From: Thermodesulfovibrionia bacterium
Lineage (GTDB): Bacteria > Nitrospirota > Thermodesulfovibrionia > UBA6902
Reading direction: 5' to 3'
Assembly (NCBI GenBank): GCA_020057065.1
Contig: JAGVGM010000364.1
Location: forward strand, 1 to 43,660
DNA length: 43,660 nucleotides
The position numbers and the translations under genes were made by a program. Below the pieces are notes generated by a model. That model ran no database searches. It saw only the letters and a program-made list of their open reading frames with translations, and was not told the origin of the DNA. Shown here piece after piece: positions 8,417 to 17,794 of this stretch (within the stretch, counting starts at the first letter, position 1; the number at the start of each line of letters is the position of its first letter).

Positions 8417-10315
8417 ATGGACAATATAATTAACATCTTCATCCCTGCTGCCGGTTTTGGCGAAAGGCTGCAACCGGTTACATTTCATATTCCAAAACCC
8501 TTGCTGCCCATTCTCGGCAAACCTGCTCTGCAGCATGTCCTTGAGAGAGTTTTATCCCTCCCTGTAAATAAGATCGGGATAAATCTTCATCACAAGAAAG
8601 AGGCTATAGAAGACTGGATCAGCAAATATTTCATTGGCAGGGGCGGGCTTGAAACCTGCCCTTACATCCTCTTCCCGGAAGAAACAATCCTGGGCACCGG
8701 AGGGGCCTTTAAGAATGCAGAACATTTTTTAAACAAAGGGACCTTTCTTGTGCACAATTCGGACATAATTTCCGATATAGATTTGCAGGGACTGCTTGAA
8801 CATCATCTTTCATTGAAGAATCTCGTAACACTCGCTGTCCACAATTATCCGGAATTCAACAATGTTATCGTTGATGAAGAGGGGTTTTTGAGAGGCGTAG
8901 GGGAGGGTTTAAAACCCGCCCTTACAAACGGGGAAAAATTGGCTTTTACCGGCATCGCGGTCTATGCGCCTGAATTTTTGAATTTTCTTCCTGACGGTGT
9001 TTCGAGTGTTGTGGATGCATGGCTGAAAGCTGTTAATGCCGGACACAGGATAGGGACCTTCGATGTAACCGGTTGTTACTGGAGCGATATTGGTACTCCG
9101 GATGCATATGCCAGGTCGTTATTCGATATTTTAAAAACTGACGGTGAGACTGTATTTGTTCATCCGTCAGTGAAGGGATGTGCAAATATTGAGATGCAGG
9201 GATATGTAGTCATAGAAGAAGGGTGCGATGTAGGGGCGTTGCATGCAACGCCCCTACATCTAAGGAATTGCATTATTCTTCCGAACACAACAGCGGGAGC
9301 ATGGCATACCGTGCCCCTGCTTGAAAACTGCATTATCGGCCCTGACTTTAATATTGACCTGGACAGATCAGCGATATTTGGAAAATATAATGAAGATGAA
9401 GGGCAGTTGATAGGCGCAGGAGGATCGGACAGGAAGTACTACAGGATCAAAAGAGGCAAAAAGGCAGCTGTGCTCATGAGATGCAGCAGCAATGACCCCG
9501 ATTTTAGGCGGCAGATTGAATATACGAAGTTTTTCCTGAACTACTCTGTCCCTGTTCCTGAATTGATTGAAATTGATTTTGATGAGAAGAAGGCTGTGTT
9601 TGAAGACGCAGGAGACACGTCTCTTTATAACTGGTTAAAATGTACTCGTGAAGAAACAGAGATAGAAGCTATTTACAGGAAGATAATTAACGTACTGATA
9701 CTTTTGCATACTAATGCAACAGATCATGTGGCGGCATGCCCTCTTCTAAAGAACAGGATCTTTGATTACGAGTATTTCAGATGGGAGACCGATTATTTTT
9801 TAGAAAGATTCGCAGAAGGCGTTATGTGCATAGAGCCCGACAATATTTCGGAACTGGAAAAAGAATTGAACAGTCTTGCATTTAAAGCGGATTCTTTCCC
9901 GAAGACGATCATTCACAGGGATTTTCAGTCGCAGAATATTATGGTACAGCCTGACGGCCAACTTGAAATCATCGATTATCAGGGGGCACGGATGGGCCCT
10001 TCCGCCTATGATTTGGCATCGATACTGTGGGACCCGTATTACCGCCTTGAAGACAATATTAGAGAGCGTCTTGTGGATTATTACATCAGTAAGATCGAGG
10101 ACAAATTTGATGCAGACTATTTCAGGGAGACACTAATTGTATGCCGTCTTCAAAGACACATGCAGGCGCTTGGCGCATACGGTTATCTTTCCCTGGTTAA
10201 AGGGAAAAAATATTTCCTGAAATATGTGCCGGAGGGGTTACGTTTATTAAAAGAAGATGCGGCTCTTTTAAAAGACGAGTATCCTGAATTACACAGATTG
10301 ATTATGAAGTTGTGA
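8417..10315 (+). CDS. MurU-like nucleotidyltransferase fused to AmgK-like aminoglycoside-phosphotransferase-family sugar kinase
   Basis: N-terminus FIPAAGFGERLQPVTFHIPKPLLPILGKP (NTP transferase). C-terminus IIHRDFQSQNIMVQPDGQLEIIDYQGARMGPSAYDLASIL (APH kinase). Confidence 0.85.
   Translation: MDNIINIFIPAAGFGERLQPVTFHIPKPLLPILGKPALQHVLERVLSLPVNKIGINLHHKKEAIEDWISKYFIGRGGLETCPYILFPEETILGTGGAFKNAEHFLNKGTFLVHNSDIISDIDLQGLLEHHLSLKNLVTLAVHNYPEFNNVIVDEEGFLRGVGEGLKPALTNGEKLAFTGIAVYAPEFLNFLPDGVSSVVDAWLKAVNAGHRIGTFDVTGCYWSDIGTPDAYARSLFDILKTDGETVFVHPSVKGCANIEMQGYVVIEEGCDVGALHATPLHLRNCIILPNTTAGAWHTVPLLENCIIGPDFNIDLDRSAIFGKYNEDEGQLIGAGGSDRKYYRIKRGKKAAVLMRCSSNDPDFRRQIEYTKFFLNYSVPVPELIEIDFDEKKAVFEDAGDTSLYNWLKCTREETEIEAIYRKIINVLILLHTNATDHVAACPLLKNRIFDYEYFRWETDYFLERFAEGVMCIEPDNISELEKELNSLAFKADSFPKTIIHRDFQSQNIMVQPDGQLEIIDYQGARMGPSAYDLASILWDPYYRLEDNIRERLVDYYISKIEDKFDADYFRETLIVCRLQRHMQALGAYGYLSLVKGKKYFLKYVPEGLRLLKEDAALLKDEYPELHRLIMKL
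8638..8665. repeat. Palindromic element P1 inside CDS
   Basis: caggggcgggcttgaaacctgcccttac; imperfect palindrome related to P2 and P4. Confidence 0.7.
8897..8925. repeat. Palindromic element P2 inside CDS
   Basis: gtaggggagggtttaaaacccgcccttac. Confidence 0.75.
9227..9260. repeat. Perfect 34-bp palindrome P3 inside CDS
   Basis: gatgtaggggcgttgcatgcaacgcccctacatc equals its own reverse complement. Confidence 0.95.
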
Positions 10316-10333
10316 TGATTTTTTCAGAACTTT

Positions 10334-11068
10334 CTATTTGTGCTGCAGAGACAGCGGCAGTTCAAGATTATTTTCATCAAGCAGTTGCCGGTTCAGAAGA
10401 ATTTCACGGGCAGGTCCATCCGCCTTTACCTTTCCGTTAGCTATTACAATACATCTTTCACAGACATCCAGTATGAGGTCGAGGTCATGTGATGTAACGA
10501 TTTTTGTATGTTTAAAACCTTTCAGAAGTGTAATAAGCTGTCTGCGCGCTTTTGGATCAAGACTGGCGGCAGGCTCATCCATTGCAAGGATATCAGGCTG
10601 CATTGAAATAACTGCTGCGATTGTTACAGCGCGTTTTTGTCCTAAAGAAAGATGGTGCGGCGGCCTGTCCCGTAATTCATGGCAGCTGGCGGTAATCAAG
10701 GCCTCATTGACTCTTTCAACCACATCTTCACTGGTTAGTCCCATGTTCAGGGGGCCAAAGGAGACATCATCAAAAACTGTCGGCATAAAAAGCTGGTCGT
10801 CAGGATTCTGAAAGACCACCCCGACTTTTTTCCCTATCTCGCTGCGTGTTTTTTTATCAAGATGCATATCACCGATTCTGATCGTCCCAGCTGTCGGCAA
10901 AAGAAAGCCGTTCATTTGCAATATCAGAGTTGACTTGCCGGTACCGTTGGCGCCGACAATGCCCACCGATTCACCATGGTGAATTTTAAAAGTTACGCCT
11001 TTCAGCGCCTCAGTGCCGTCAGGATATGTAAAATGTACATCCCTGAATTCTACAATGTGATGGCTCAT
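10334..11068 (-). CDS. nikO: ECF-type nickel/cobalt transporter ATPase (CbiO/NikO)
   Basis: GANGTGKSTLILQMNGFL Walker A, LSLGQKRAVTIAAVISMQPDILAMDEPAASLD. Confidence 0.9.
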   Translation of the reverse strand: MSHHIVEFRDVHFTYPDGTEALKGVTFKIHHGESVGIVGANGTGKSTLILQMNGFLLPTAGTIRIGDMHLDKKTRSEIGKKVGVVFQNPDDQLFMPTVFDDVSFGPLNMGLTSEDVVERVNEALITASCHELRDRPPHHLSLGQKRAVTIAAVISMQPDILAMDEPAASLDPKARRQLITLLKGFKHTKIVTSHDLDLILDVCERCIVIANGKVKADGPAREILLNRQLLDENNLELPLSLQHK

Positions 11069-11865
11069 ACCAGCAGTCCTCCTAAAATAGTTGTAATATC
11101 ATATTTTCTCAGAATAATAAAAACTGTTATAGTTGCAAGGGCAAAGACAGTATCAGTAAAGTTGATTCTGTATCTCTTCAGCAAGCGTATTTCTCCGTCA
11201 AATCCCCTTGAACACATTGCCTGATATATCCTCTCGGAGCGCTCCACTGTTTTCATGAAAAGCATGCCTGCAATACTGATAAACAATTTTATATTGAAAT
11301 TTTTCCTGTCGGATGTTCGCATATTTACTGCACGGACAATCCTCATGGTTTCCTCAGCAAGCACAAACAGATATCTGTACAGAAACAGAAGCTGTATAAC
11401 AAAGACCCTTGGGATCCTCAGTCTTTCAAGCGCCAGGCAAAGCCCCATAAATGAGGTTGTGGCGATCAGGAGGAGAGCGGCGCTGATAGTTAGAATAAAT
11501 CTTAGCATGATCGAAAAGAACGACACCCAGCCTTTTGAAATTACGAAACCGTTTATGCTGTACATTGGCCCTGTATCGAAAACAGGATTAAAAATTCCGA
11601 CAAACAGGACAAATGGTGAAACGACAAGGAGTTTTTTTAAAATAAATTTTAGCGGAATATTCCCGACAGAGAGGATGAAGACAGGGAACAGGAAGAAGGG
11701 GATCAGCTTAAACACCTCATGCTTCGGAAAAGAGACCACACATAAAATAAAGGCAAGGGTCGTGAACAGTTTGATCCTTGGATCAACCCTGTGTATAAAA
11801 GTGTCTTTATAAGACAGGGTATCAAGATAACCGATATTGAAATACTCTTTATCAAAGGACGGCAT
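11065..11865 (-). CDS. nikQ: ECF-type nickel/cobalt transporter permease (CbiQ/NikQ)
   Basis: DPRIKLFTTLAFILCVVSFP...AVNMRTSDRKNFNIKLFISIAGMLFMKTVERSERIYQAMCSRGFDG. Confidence 0.9.
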   Translation of the reverse strand: MPSFDKEYFNIGYLDTLSYKDTFIHRVDPRIKLFTTLAFILCVVSFPKHEVFKLIPFFLFPVFILSVGNIPLKFILKKLLVVSPFVLFVGIFNPVFDTGPMYSINGFVISKGWVSFFSIMLRFILTISAALLLIATTSFMGLCLALERLRIPRVFVIQLLFLYRYLFVLAEETMRIVRAVNMRTSDRKNFNIKLFISIAGMLFMKTVERSERIYQAMCSRGFDGEIRLLKRYRINFTDTVFALATITVFIILRKYDITTILGGLLV

Positions 11866-11875
11866 ATTACAACCT

Positions 11876-12913
11876 CTAAGCCCGGCTCTTTTTAAAGGCT
11901 TTTATGCCAAATCCGAGAATAAAGATCATTCCAAGAACCAATAAACTGCCGACAATGCCTGATACGGATGTACCTGCACTGACTACAGAAGTTTCTTTTT
12001 CAGGAGCGACGGAATTATTCTCTTCTTTGGAAGGAAAATCATAATCAGGCAGGAAAGCAAATTTATTCTGTATCGACTTAAGTGTTGATGCTATCCCGCT
12101 TTCCTGTTCAGGGAGCTCCGGTTTACCGAATACCTTCTCGATAGACCATTCAAGGCCATCGGGGTTGGAAGACGCAAACCATGACAACATCCCGCCAGTT
12201 AGTAAAGCAACTACCAGTAAACCTGCTAATACTTTCCTCATAGGGATATCAGCGGAAAGAGGCCGCGCTGATTTAACACTTTCAAGTATTTCCGGTCTTG
12301 CCGCATTGACGAAATTGATCACACCTGCAGTTACAAACCCTTCGACCAGGCCGATACCCAGATGAATAGGCTGCATCATCAAAACAAAAGTGCTGAAGGG
12401 AAGTTCGCTTCGCCCTGACAGCAGTGTTTCAAGGACTACAGAAAAAGCTCCTAATTGAAGGGCTACCACTCCGCTTACCATAGAGGCAATGGCAATTCTT
12501 TTAGGATTCCTTCCATCCTGAACAAAAGGTTTGTAGATAAGCGGGTAGGCGATAAAGCAGGGGTATATCCCCAGATTCCATATGTTGCAGCCGAGCGCGA
12601 GCAAACCTCCATCAGCAAAAAGCAATGCCTGAATTGTGAGCACCGAAGCCATCACAATGAAGGCTGCGTACGGGCCCAGAATGACAGCGAGTATCATTCC
12701 TCCGCCGAGGTGTCCGCTTGAACCTGTGCCGGGGATAGTGAAATTAATCATCTGGGCTGCAAATATAAATGCGCCGAGTACGCCCATTAAAGGTATTATG
12801 TTATCGTTGATATTTTCCTTCAATTTTCTTGCACAGTAAGTGATGACTCCAAGAGTACCTACCCAGAGAGTGCCTCCTACAGCAGGCGAGAGTAACGCGT
12901 CTGACATATGCAT
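11876..12913 (-). CDS. nikM: CbiM/NikM substrate-binding membrane component with C-terminal PDGLE domain
   Basis: Start chosen at MHMSDALLSP (conserved Met-His N-terminus); SSNPDGLEWSIEKVFG. The longer ORF-track start is unlikely. Confidence 0.85.
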   Translation of the reverse strand: MHMSDALLSPAVGGTLWVGTLGVITYCARKLKENINDNIIPLMGVLGAFIFAAQMINFTIPGTGSSGHLGGGMILAVILGPYAAFIVMASVLTIQALLFADGGLLALGCNIWNLGIYPCFIAYPLIYKPFVQDGRNPKRIAIASMVSGVVALQLGAFSVVLETLLSGRSELPFSTFVLMMQPIHLGIGLVEGFVTAGVINFVNAARPEILESVKSARPLSADIPMRKVLAGLLVVALLTGGMLSWFASSNPDGLEWSIEKVFGKPELPEQESGIASTLKSIQNKFAFLPDYDFPSKEENNSVAPEKETSVVSAGTSVSGIVGSLLVLGMIFILGFGIKAFKKSRA

Positions 12914-12923
12914 AACTGCCTCC

Positions 12924-13742
12924 TTAAAATCTAAAAGCTGCCCCTGCAAGCAGGGTCTGATCGGTTTCCGGTTTATTAAGTCCGAATTTTACGCCAAAAT
13001 CGATATCGAAATTTTCAGACACTGAATAAATCAATCCGCCCAGGATGAAGGCCGGATCAGTAGATAAAGATTTATCGGGGTTCTTTTCAATCCCAATGTT
13101 TGCAACAAGTTTTAAATCTTTAATAACCTCCACTTCTAACGCAAGAGACGCATGCCATACATCTTTTCTGTTGGCATCCCTGTCGTCTTCGAGTTTATAG
13201 TCATTGTGAGCAAATGCAAGGTTCAGATGAAACGCCCACAGCTCGGCCTCTTTTGTGGTTATAAAAGTAAGCCCGTAGGATACCCTTCCGTTACCGAGTC
13301 CCTTATCTTCTTTGCCTGTGGGTAGGGATAGACCCGGCTTTAAGGCAAGACTTAAGCCGTCTGCTTCATAAAATCTCCATTTCACTTCAAGGGAAATATC
13401 AGATATCCCACTTTCATCAGAAACGACCTCGCTGTCTTCTCTTGCCTTGTTCCATTGATAGGGCAGACCTACTACAACATCTATATTATCAAGTACGCCG
13501 TAAGAAACCGTTGCGGCTAATTCGCTGCTTGTTTCTTTTATTGTCATCCCATCCACTTTCTCTTTTTCATAACCGGTTTCACCGTTGATCTCCAACTGAA
13601 AGTTGCCTTTGCCCTGCGTGCCTGTATCATCAGTGATGAGAGGATGGGCGGCAAATGAAACAGTCAACAGTGAAGAGTGAATAGTGAGTATTAAAAAAAA
13701 CAGAAAAACCTTAGACCTTAAACCTTGAACTTTGAACTTCAT
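12924..13742 (-). CDS. Secreted beta-barrel-like outer-membrane protein, candidate metal channel
   Basis: Signal peptide then HPLITDDTGTQGKGNFQLEINGETGYE...; terminal F; co-directional between nikR and nikM; paralog at 39871-40677. Confidence 0.65.
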   Translation of the reverse strand: MKFKVQGLRSKVFLFFLILTIHSSLLTVSFAAHPLITDDTGTQGKGNFQLEINGETGYEKEKVDGMTIKETSSELAATVSYGVLDNIDVVVGLPYQWNKAREDSEVVSDESGISDISLEVKWRFYEADGLSLALKPGLSLPTGKEDKGLGNGRVSYGLTFITTKEAELWAFHLNLAFAHNDYKLEDDRDANRKDVWHASLALEVEVIKDLKLVANIGIEKNPDKSLSTDPAFILGGLIYSVSENFDIDFGVKFGLNKPETDQTLLAGAAFRF

Positions 13743-13807
13743 ATAAACTCCTTTCTTATAATAATGTTACTAAAATAAAAAACGTGCTACCGTAATAACA
13801 AAAAAAT

Positions 13808-14224
13808 TTACTGTAGTTGTTTACCCATTGTTGTCAATGAGAGTTTTCCGTGCATCACCCCCTTGGTCCCTATCAGTCTGTCAGCTATCATTTTTATATC
13901 TGTCCCCTTTCCTTTAACAACAATGACCTCAAGACAGGTATGTTCATCAAGATGGACATGCAGGGAAGCAACAATGGATTTACTGAAATGATGCTGCAGG
14001 TCTGTAAGGGTATCTGTGAGTTCTCTTCTGTCATGAGAGTAAACAATGCTGATGGACCCTACAGTTTCCTTGTTGCCATACTCCCACTCCTCTTTAACAA
14101 GATTATCTCTTATAAGATCCCTGATAGCTTCGCTTCTGTTGGGATAAGCTTTTTTTGATATAAGGCTGTCAAAATTCTCTAAAAGAGAAGAATCTAAAGA
14201 TATCCCGAATCGTTTAATGCTCAT
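13808..14224 (-). CDS. nikR: Nickel-responsive regulator NikR
   Basis: MSIKRFGISLDSSLLENFDSLISKKAYPNRSEAIRDLIRD ribbon-helix-helix plus HVHLDEHTCLEVIVVKG metal-binding domain. Confidence 0.9.
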   Translation of the reverse strand: MSIKRFGISLDSSLLENFDSLISKKAYPNRSEAIRDLIRDNLVKEEWEYGNKETVGSISIVYSHDRRELTDTLTDLQHHFSKSIVASLHVHLDEHTCLEVIVVKGKGTDIKMIADRLIGTKGVMHGKLSLTTMGKQLQ

Positions 14225-14255
14225 AGTGTTACCTTTTTGAATAAGATAACACTAT
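14223..14255. promoter_or_regulatory. Probable NikR operator overlapping the nikR start
   Basis: atagtgtta-N15-taacactat, perfect 9-bp arms; fits the GTGTTAC-N13/14-GTAACAC type of NikR site with one mismatch. Confidence 0.75.
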
Positions 14256-14394
14256 CTTATCATGCTGCAGATATCATGTCAAGAAAAATAATCTAAAAAA
14301 ATAAATCATAATCAGTATCAAAAAAATATCTCATGGGTCTCATGCTCCGCCACTACCTAAATCACGGCATTTAGGTTACAATAGTTGATTCAAA

Positions 14395-15066
14395 ATGATG
14401 GATACTTCTGACATACTCAGACAATTAGCCGTATCGGCTTTGCCGGTACTCATAGCAATAACATTCCATGAGGTGTCTCACGGTTTCGTTGCAAACAGAC
14501 TCGGCGATCCTACCGCTAAAATGATGGGGCGGCTTACGCTTAATCCTATAGCACATATTGATCCGGTAGGCACTATACTGCTTCCTCTTATGATGATTGT
14601 TTTAACTAACGGACAGTTCGTTTTTGGATATGCCAAACCTGTCCCGATCAACCCATCAAATTTTAAGGACCCTAAAAGAGACATGGCTATCTCAGCAGCA
14701 GCCGGTCCGATTACAAATGTCTTGCTTGCGTTATTAAGCATGTTAATTCTGAAGTTCATTGTAATACCGTCGTCTGTGTTTTTTCCCGGAATTATCACTA
14801 CAACGGTCCTCAAGCCTTTGACGCTGATGCTGACATCCAGTATCATATTTAACGTTATCCTGGCAGCCTTCAATTTAATACCTATTCCTCCTCTTGACGG
14901 CGGCAGGGTGCTGGTAGGGTTTCTCCCTCACAAACAGGCTGTTTCCTACAGCAGGATCGAGCCATTCGGCTTTATAATTGTTATTGTCCTGATCTACTCG
15001 GGAATTGCGGATTATTTTGTTATGCCCCTTGTAAGGCTGTTTTTGGCATTGCTGCAGTTGTTTTAG
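14395..15066 (+). CDS. Site-2 protease (M50) family
   Basis: HEVSHGFVANRLGDPTAKMMGRLTLNPIAHIDP...NLIPIPPLDGGRVL. Confidence 0.9.
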   Translation: MMDTSDILRQLAVSALPVLIAITFHEVSHGFVANRLGDPTAKMMGRLTLNPIAHIDPVGTILLPLMMIVLTNGQFVFGYAKPVPINPSNFKDPKRDMAISAAAGPITNVLLALLSMLILKFIVIPSSVFFPGIITTTVLKPLTLMLTSSIIFNVILAAFNLIPIPPLDGGRVLVGFLPHKQAVSYSRIEPFGFIIVIVLIYSGIADYFVMPLVRLFLALLQLF

Positions 15067-15069
15067 ACC

Positions 15070-17721
15070 TTACACATCCCACAAATAAAACGTCAGTGGT
15101 TTGTCTTCAAGCATGAAGTTCTTGACTACGGATATCTGGACATAAATACTTTCCTTAAGCGATAAGGTGCCCGTTGACGTCTTCCGCTCCATCTCTGCCT
15201 CGAACTGGTTAAGGAATTTCGCAAGCGCGTCCCTCGTGAGATAAAACCCCTTCTCCGTTTCGGTGAAGTCATTTTTTGTAATGACCTTGAGATTAGCCAT
15301 CCGGATTATAAGCCGGTCGATCCTCGCCCTGAAAAGCTCCTCGATGTCGCATACGAGCGATTCATAATTATCCTCAGGGCTGTGAAGAAAGCCGAGATAA
15401 GGATTAAGCCCGACCGCCCTTACAGTGGCGTTAATCCTTGAAAAGAGAAGGTAATAGCCGTAGTTGAGCAGGGAGTTTATTCTGTCGGGTTTTTTCCTCT
15501 GCCTTTTGGCGATGTGAAAAGCTTCGTCATCCATGAAGCGGTTAAGCTGCGGATATATTTTTTTTGCCGCAGAACCCTCATGTCCCCTTACCTCGTTAAT
15601 TCCGGCTGCCTGATGAATGTCCTTTATCGTCCTTTCAATATCTGCAATAAACGTTTTTGTATCTTTAGCGTATCGCTGCTTAAACAGCGGGATATAATTC
15701 CTGAGTTTGCCCGCGGCAAATTCCTTTGCAATGGAAAGCGTCTCCGTGTCCGTGAACGAATAATGTCTCTTTCCGTGTTCGTAAGACACGCTGTAGTATC
15801 TCTTTGAATCGGGCTTAACGGTCGTAATGAAATAGCCTGAATTCAAGGTAATCGTTATGGGAATGCCGCAGTCCGCACATGACGTCAAAAGCGCTGTGGA
15901 GAAGGACGCCTTTTCCATTACGATTATCTCGCTTATCCTCCTGAGCGGGATGGTCTCGATAACCTCTCCCTGCCTTTTAATATCAAGCGCATCGCCGTTT
16001 AATGACAGGAATGAATACCGGACTATTATGTACAAAGGTTTCTTAAGACGTTTGATATCCTCCTCCGGTTCGACCTTTACCTCTGTCCTTCCGAACAGCA
16101 TTCCGAGGAATTGAAAGCCCTCTCTGATATTCCGCACGGCAGTCTTTTCCTTTTTGATCTTAAGTCCGATTTCTGAGAGAAAGGATTCGGTCTTAGACAG
16201 CACAGCCTCCGCCTCTTCTTTTGACTTTGTCAGGATCACAAAGTCGTCTGCGTACCGGACCATCTTCACGTTCCAGCTTTTTATCTGCTCGTCGAACGAG
16301 TCCAGATACAGGTTGGCAAGAAGCGGCGAAAGCGGGCTTCCCTGCGCAAGGCCTTTCAGCCTCTCATGGAAAATGCCGCCCATGACATATCCGGTGCGGA
16401 CGGATTTTTGAATGAGATTTTTCAGACGCGAGTCCGCAGCCGGAATATAAATATCCAGCAGCCTGTCGAGCCTCTCAAGATCAATTGACGGAAAGAAGTC
16501 ATCAATGTCGGATTCGATAACGTACTCAAATCCCTCCGATGCCGCAGACTGCACCGCCTCAATCGCCTTGTGCCGGGATATGCCTTTTCTGAAACCGATC
16601 GAGCCTTCTTCCAATATACGGTCAAAGACTGTGGAGATTGTTCTCAGTAAATATTGATGTATTATCAGGTCCCTGAACGCAGGCTGCTCAACAAGGCGGT
16701 CCACCCCGGTTTTCTTTTTGATGAGAAAGGCGGTATGCGGCGTTGTTAAATACCTGTCCTCGATAATCCGCCGGCAAAGCTCGTCTGCGTATTCGTCCTC
16801 TTTAAAAGGGAATTTTTCCGTTGCCGAAAGAGATTCAAGCGCATTGTCATACCTGTCGAGCACGTCTTTGATGACGGAGACCATCGCCTTCTTATTCGGG
16901 AATTGTTTGTCGAAAAAGCCGGGGGACTCTTTATGAAGAATATAGTATCCCTGCGAATTGGAAAGCTTTGATCCTGCATGGATTTCGCTGCTGAGGATGA
17001 GAAAGGGAAGAAGGTTTTTAAATCTGCCTTTGATGTACAGCTTGCCCGAGCAGCCGTTTACGTATTGAGTATGTCCGGGCCGGGAGTGAGACGGATGCCT
17101 GATTTCAGTGTAATTCCAGTAATAAGGCAGGACAGAGAAGTCATCGCTGCCGTTTTCGTAAACAATGTCCCTGCCTGACAATCTGGATAACCTGTTTTCA
17201 AATGTCTTGATGAAGGTCTCTTTTGAGATGAATGTCCTGTTCTTATCTTTGTCTCTGCTGAATGGTATCGGCGAGAGGAATTCAAGGCATATCTCGCCCT
17301 CTGTCTGCACAACGCCGGATTCCGCAAGGAGTTTGTCAAAAGACCTTTCCTCTGCCTCTTCCATCTTGACGATATCATAATTCCTGCCGGTCACGGGATC
17401 AGAGAGATAATTTCTAAACGACTCTATCCACCGCTTCACATATTCCGCGTCTTTCCGAAAGAAAAATATCTCAAGCGAAATTACAGCAGACTCCTGAATG
17501 ATGAATGTATGTCTTTTGCCTTTTAAGTGGAAAAATATGAGCGGCTCGGCTTCTCTGTCCCCTGCCGATTCAGTCACGCCTTTGATAATCGCCTGAAACA
17601 CCGTCAGCGGATGAGCGGCCATTAAAGCAGACGTGCGGATATTCACCAGCGAGGTAGATAGCCTCCACCAGCGGAGGGAGGAGAAAGGATGCGGGTTGTC
17701 AGACATAAGCAATAATACCAC
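15070..17721 (-). CDS. Cas6-reverse transcriptase-Cas1 fusion
   Basis: N-terminal Cas6-like region (GRFKNLLPFLILSSEIHAGSKLSNSQGYYIL); RT (GLAQGSPLSPLLANLYLDSF, VRYADDFVIL); Cas1 (EGSAAKKIYPQLN, GLNPYLGFLHSPEDNYESLVCDIEELFRARID). Confidence 0.93.
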   Translation of the reverse strand: MVLLLMSDNPHPFSSLRWWRLSTSLVNIRTSALMAAHPLTVFQAIIKGVTESAGDREAEPLIFFHLKGKRHTFIIQESAVISLEIFFFRKDAEYVKRWIESFRNYLSDPVTGRNYDIVKMEEAEERSFDKLLAESGVVQTEGEICLEFLSPIPFSRDKDKNRTFISKETFIKTFENRLSRLSGRDIVYENGSDDFSVLPYYWNYTEIRHPSHSRPGHTQYVNGCSGKLYIKGRFKNLLPFLILSSEIHAGSKLSNSQGYYILHKESPGFFDKQFPNKKAMVSVIKDVLDRYDNALESLSATEKFPFKEDEYADELCRRIIEDRYLTTPHTAFLIKKKTGVDRLVEQPAFRDLIIHQYLLRTISTVFDRILEEGSIGFRKGISRHKAIEAVQSAASEGFEYVIESDIDDFFPSIDLERLDRLLDIYIPAADSRLKNLIQKSVRTGYVMGGIFHERLKGLAQGSPLSPLLANLYLDSFDEQIKSWNVKMVRYADDFVILTKSKEEAEAVLSKTESFLSEIGLKIKKEKTAVRNIREGFQFLGMLFGRTEVKVEPEEDIKRLKKPLYIIVRYSFLSLNGDALDIKRQGEVIETIPLRRISEIIVMEKASFSTALLTSCADCGIPITITLNSGYFITTVKPDSKRYYSVSYEHGKRHYSFTDTETLSIAKEFAAGKLRNYIPLFKQRYAKDTKTFIADIERTIKDIHQAAGINEVRGHEGSAAKKIYPQLNRFMDDEAFHIAKRQRKKPDRINSLLNYGYYLLFSRINATVRAVGLNPYLGFLHSPEDNYESLVCDIEELFRARIDRLIIRMANLKVITKNDFTETEKGFYLTRDALAKFLNQFEAEMERKTSTGTLSLKESIYVQISVVKNFMLEDKPLTFYLWDV

Positions 17722-17766
17722 AACTCCTGAGACAGGGAAATAAAATTTTGTTCATGTAAAAAAATA

Positions 17767-17794
17767 TAGGGGCGGATTTAAAACCCGCCCCTAC
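17767..17794. repeat. Palindromic element P4 abutting the distal end of the CRISPR array
   Basis: taggggcggatttaaaacccgcccctac; same family as P1/P2. Confidence 0.8.

Noticed and set aside
11255-11812. 185-aa plus-strand ORF opposite nikQ
   Set aside because: Shadow ORF of a well-supported permease gene.
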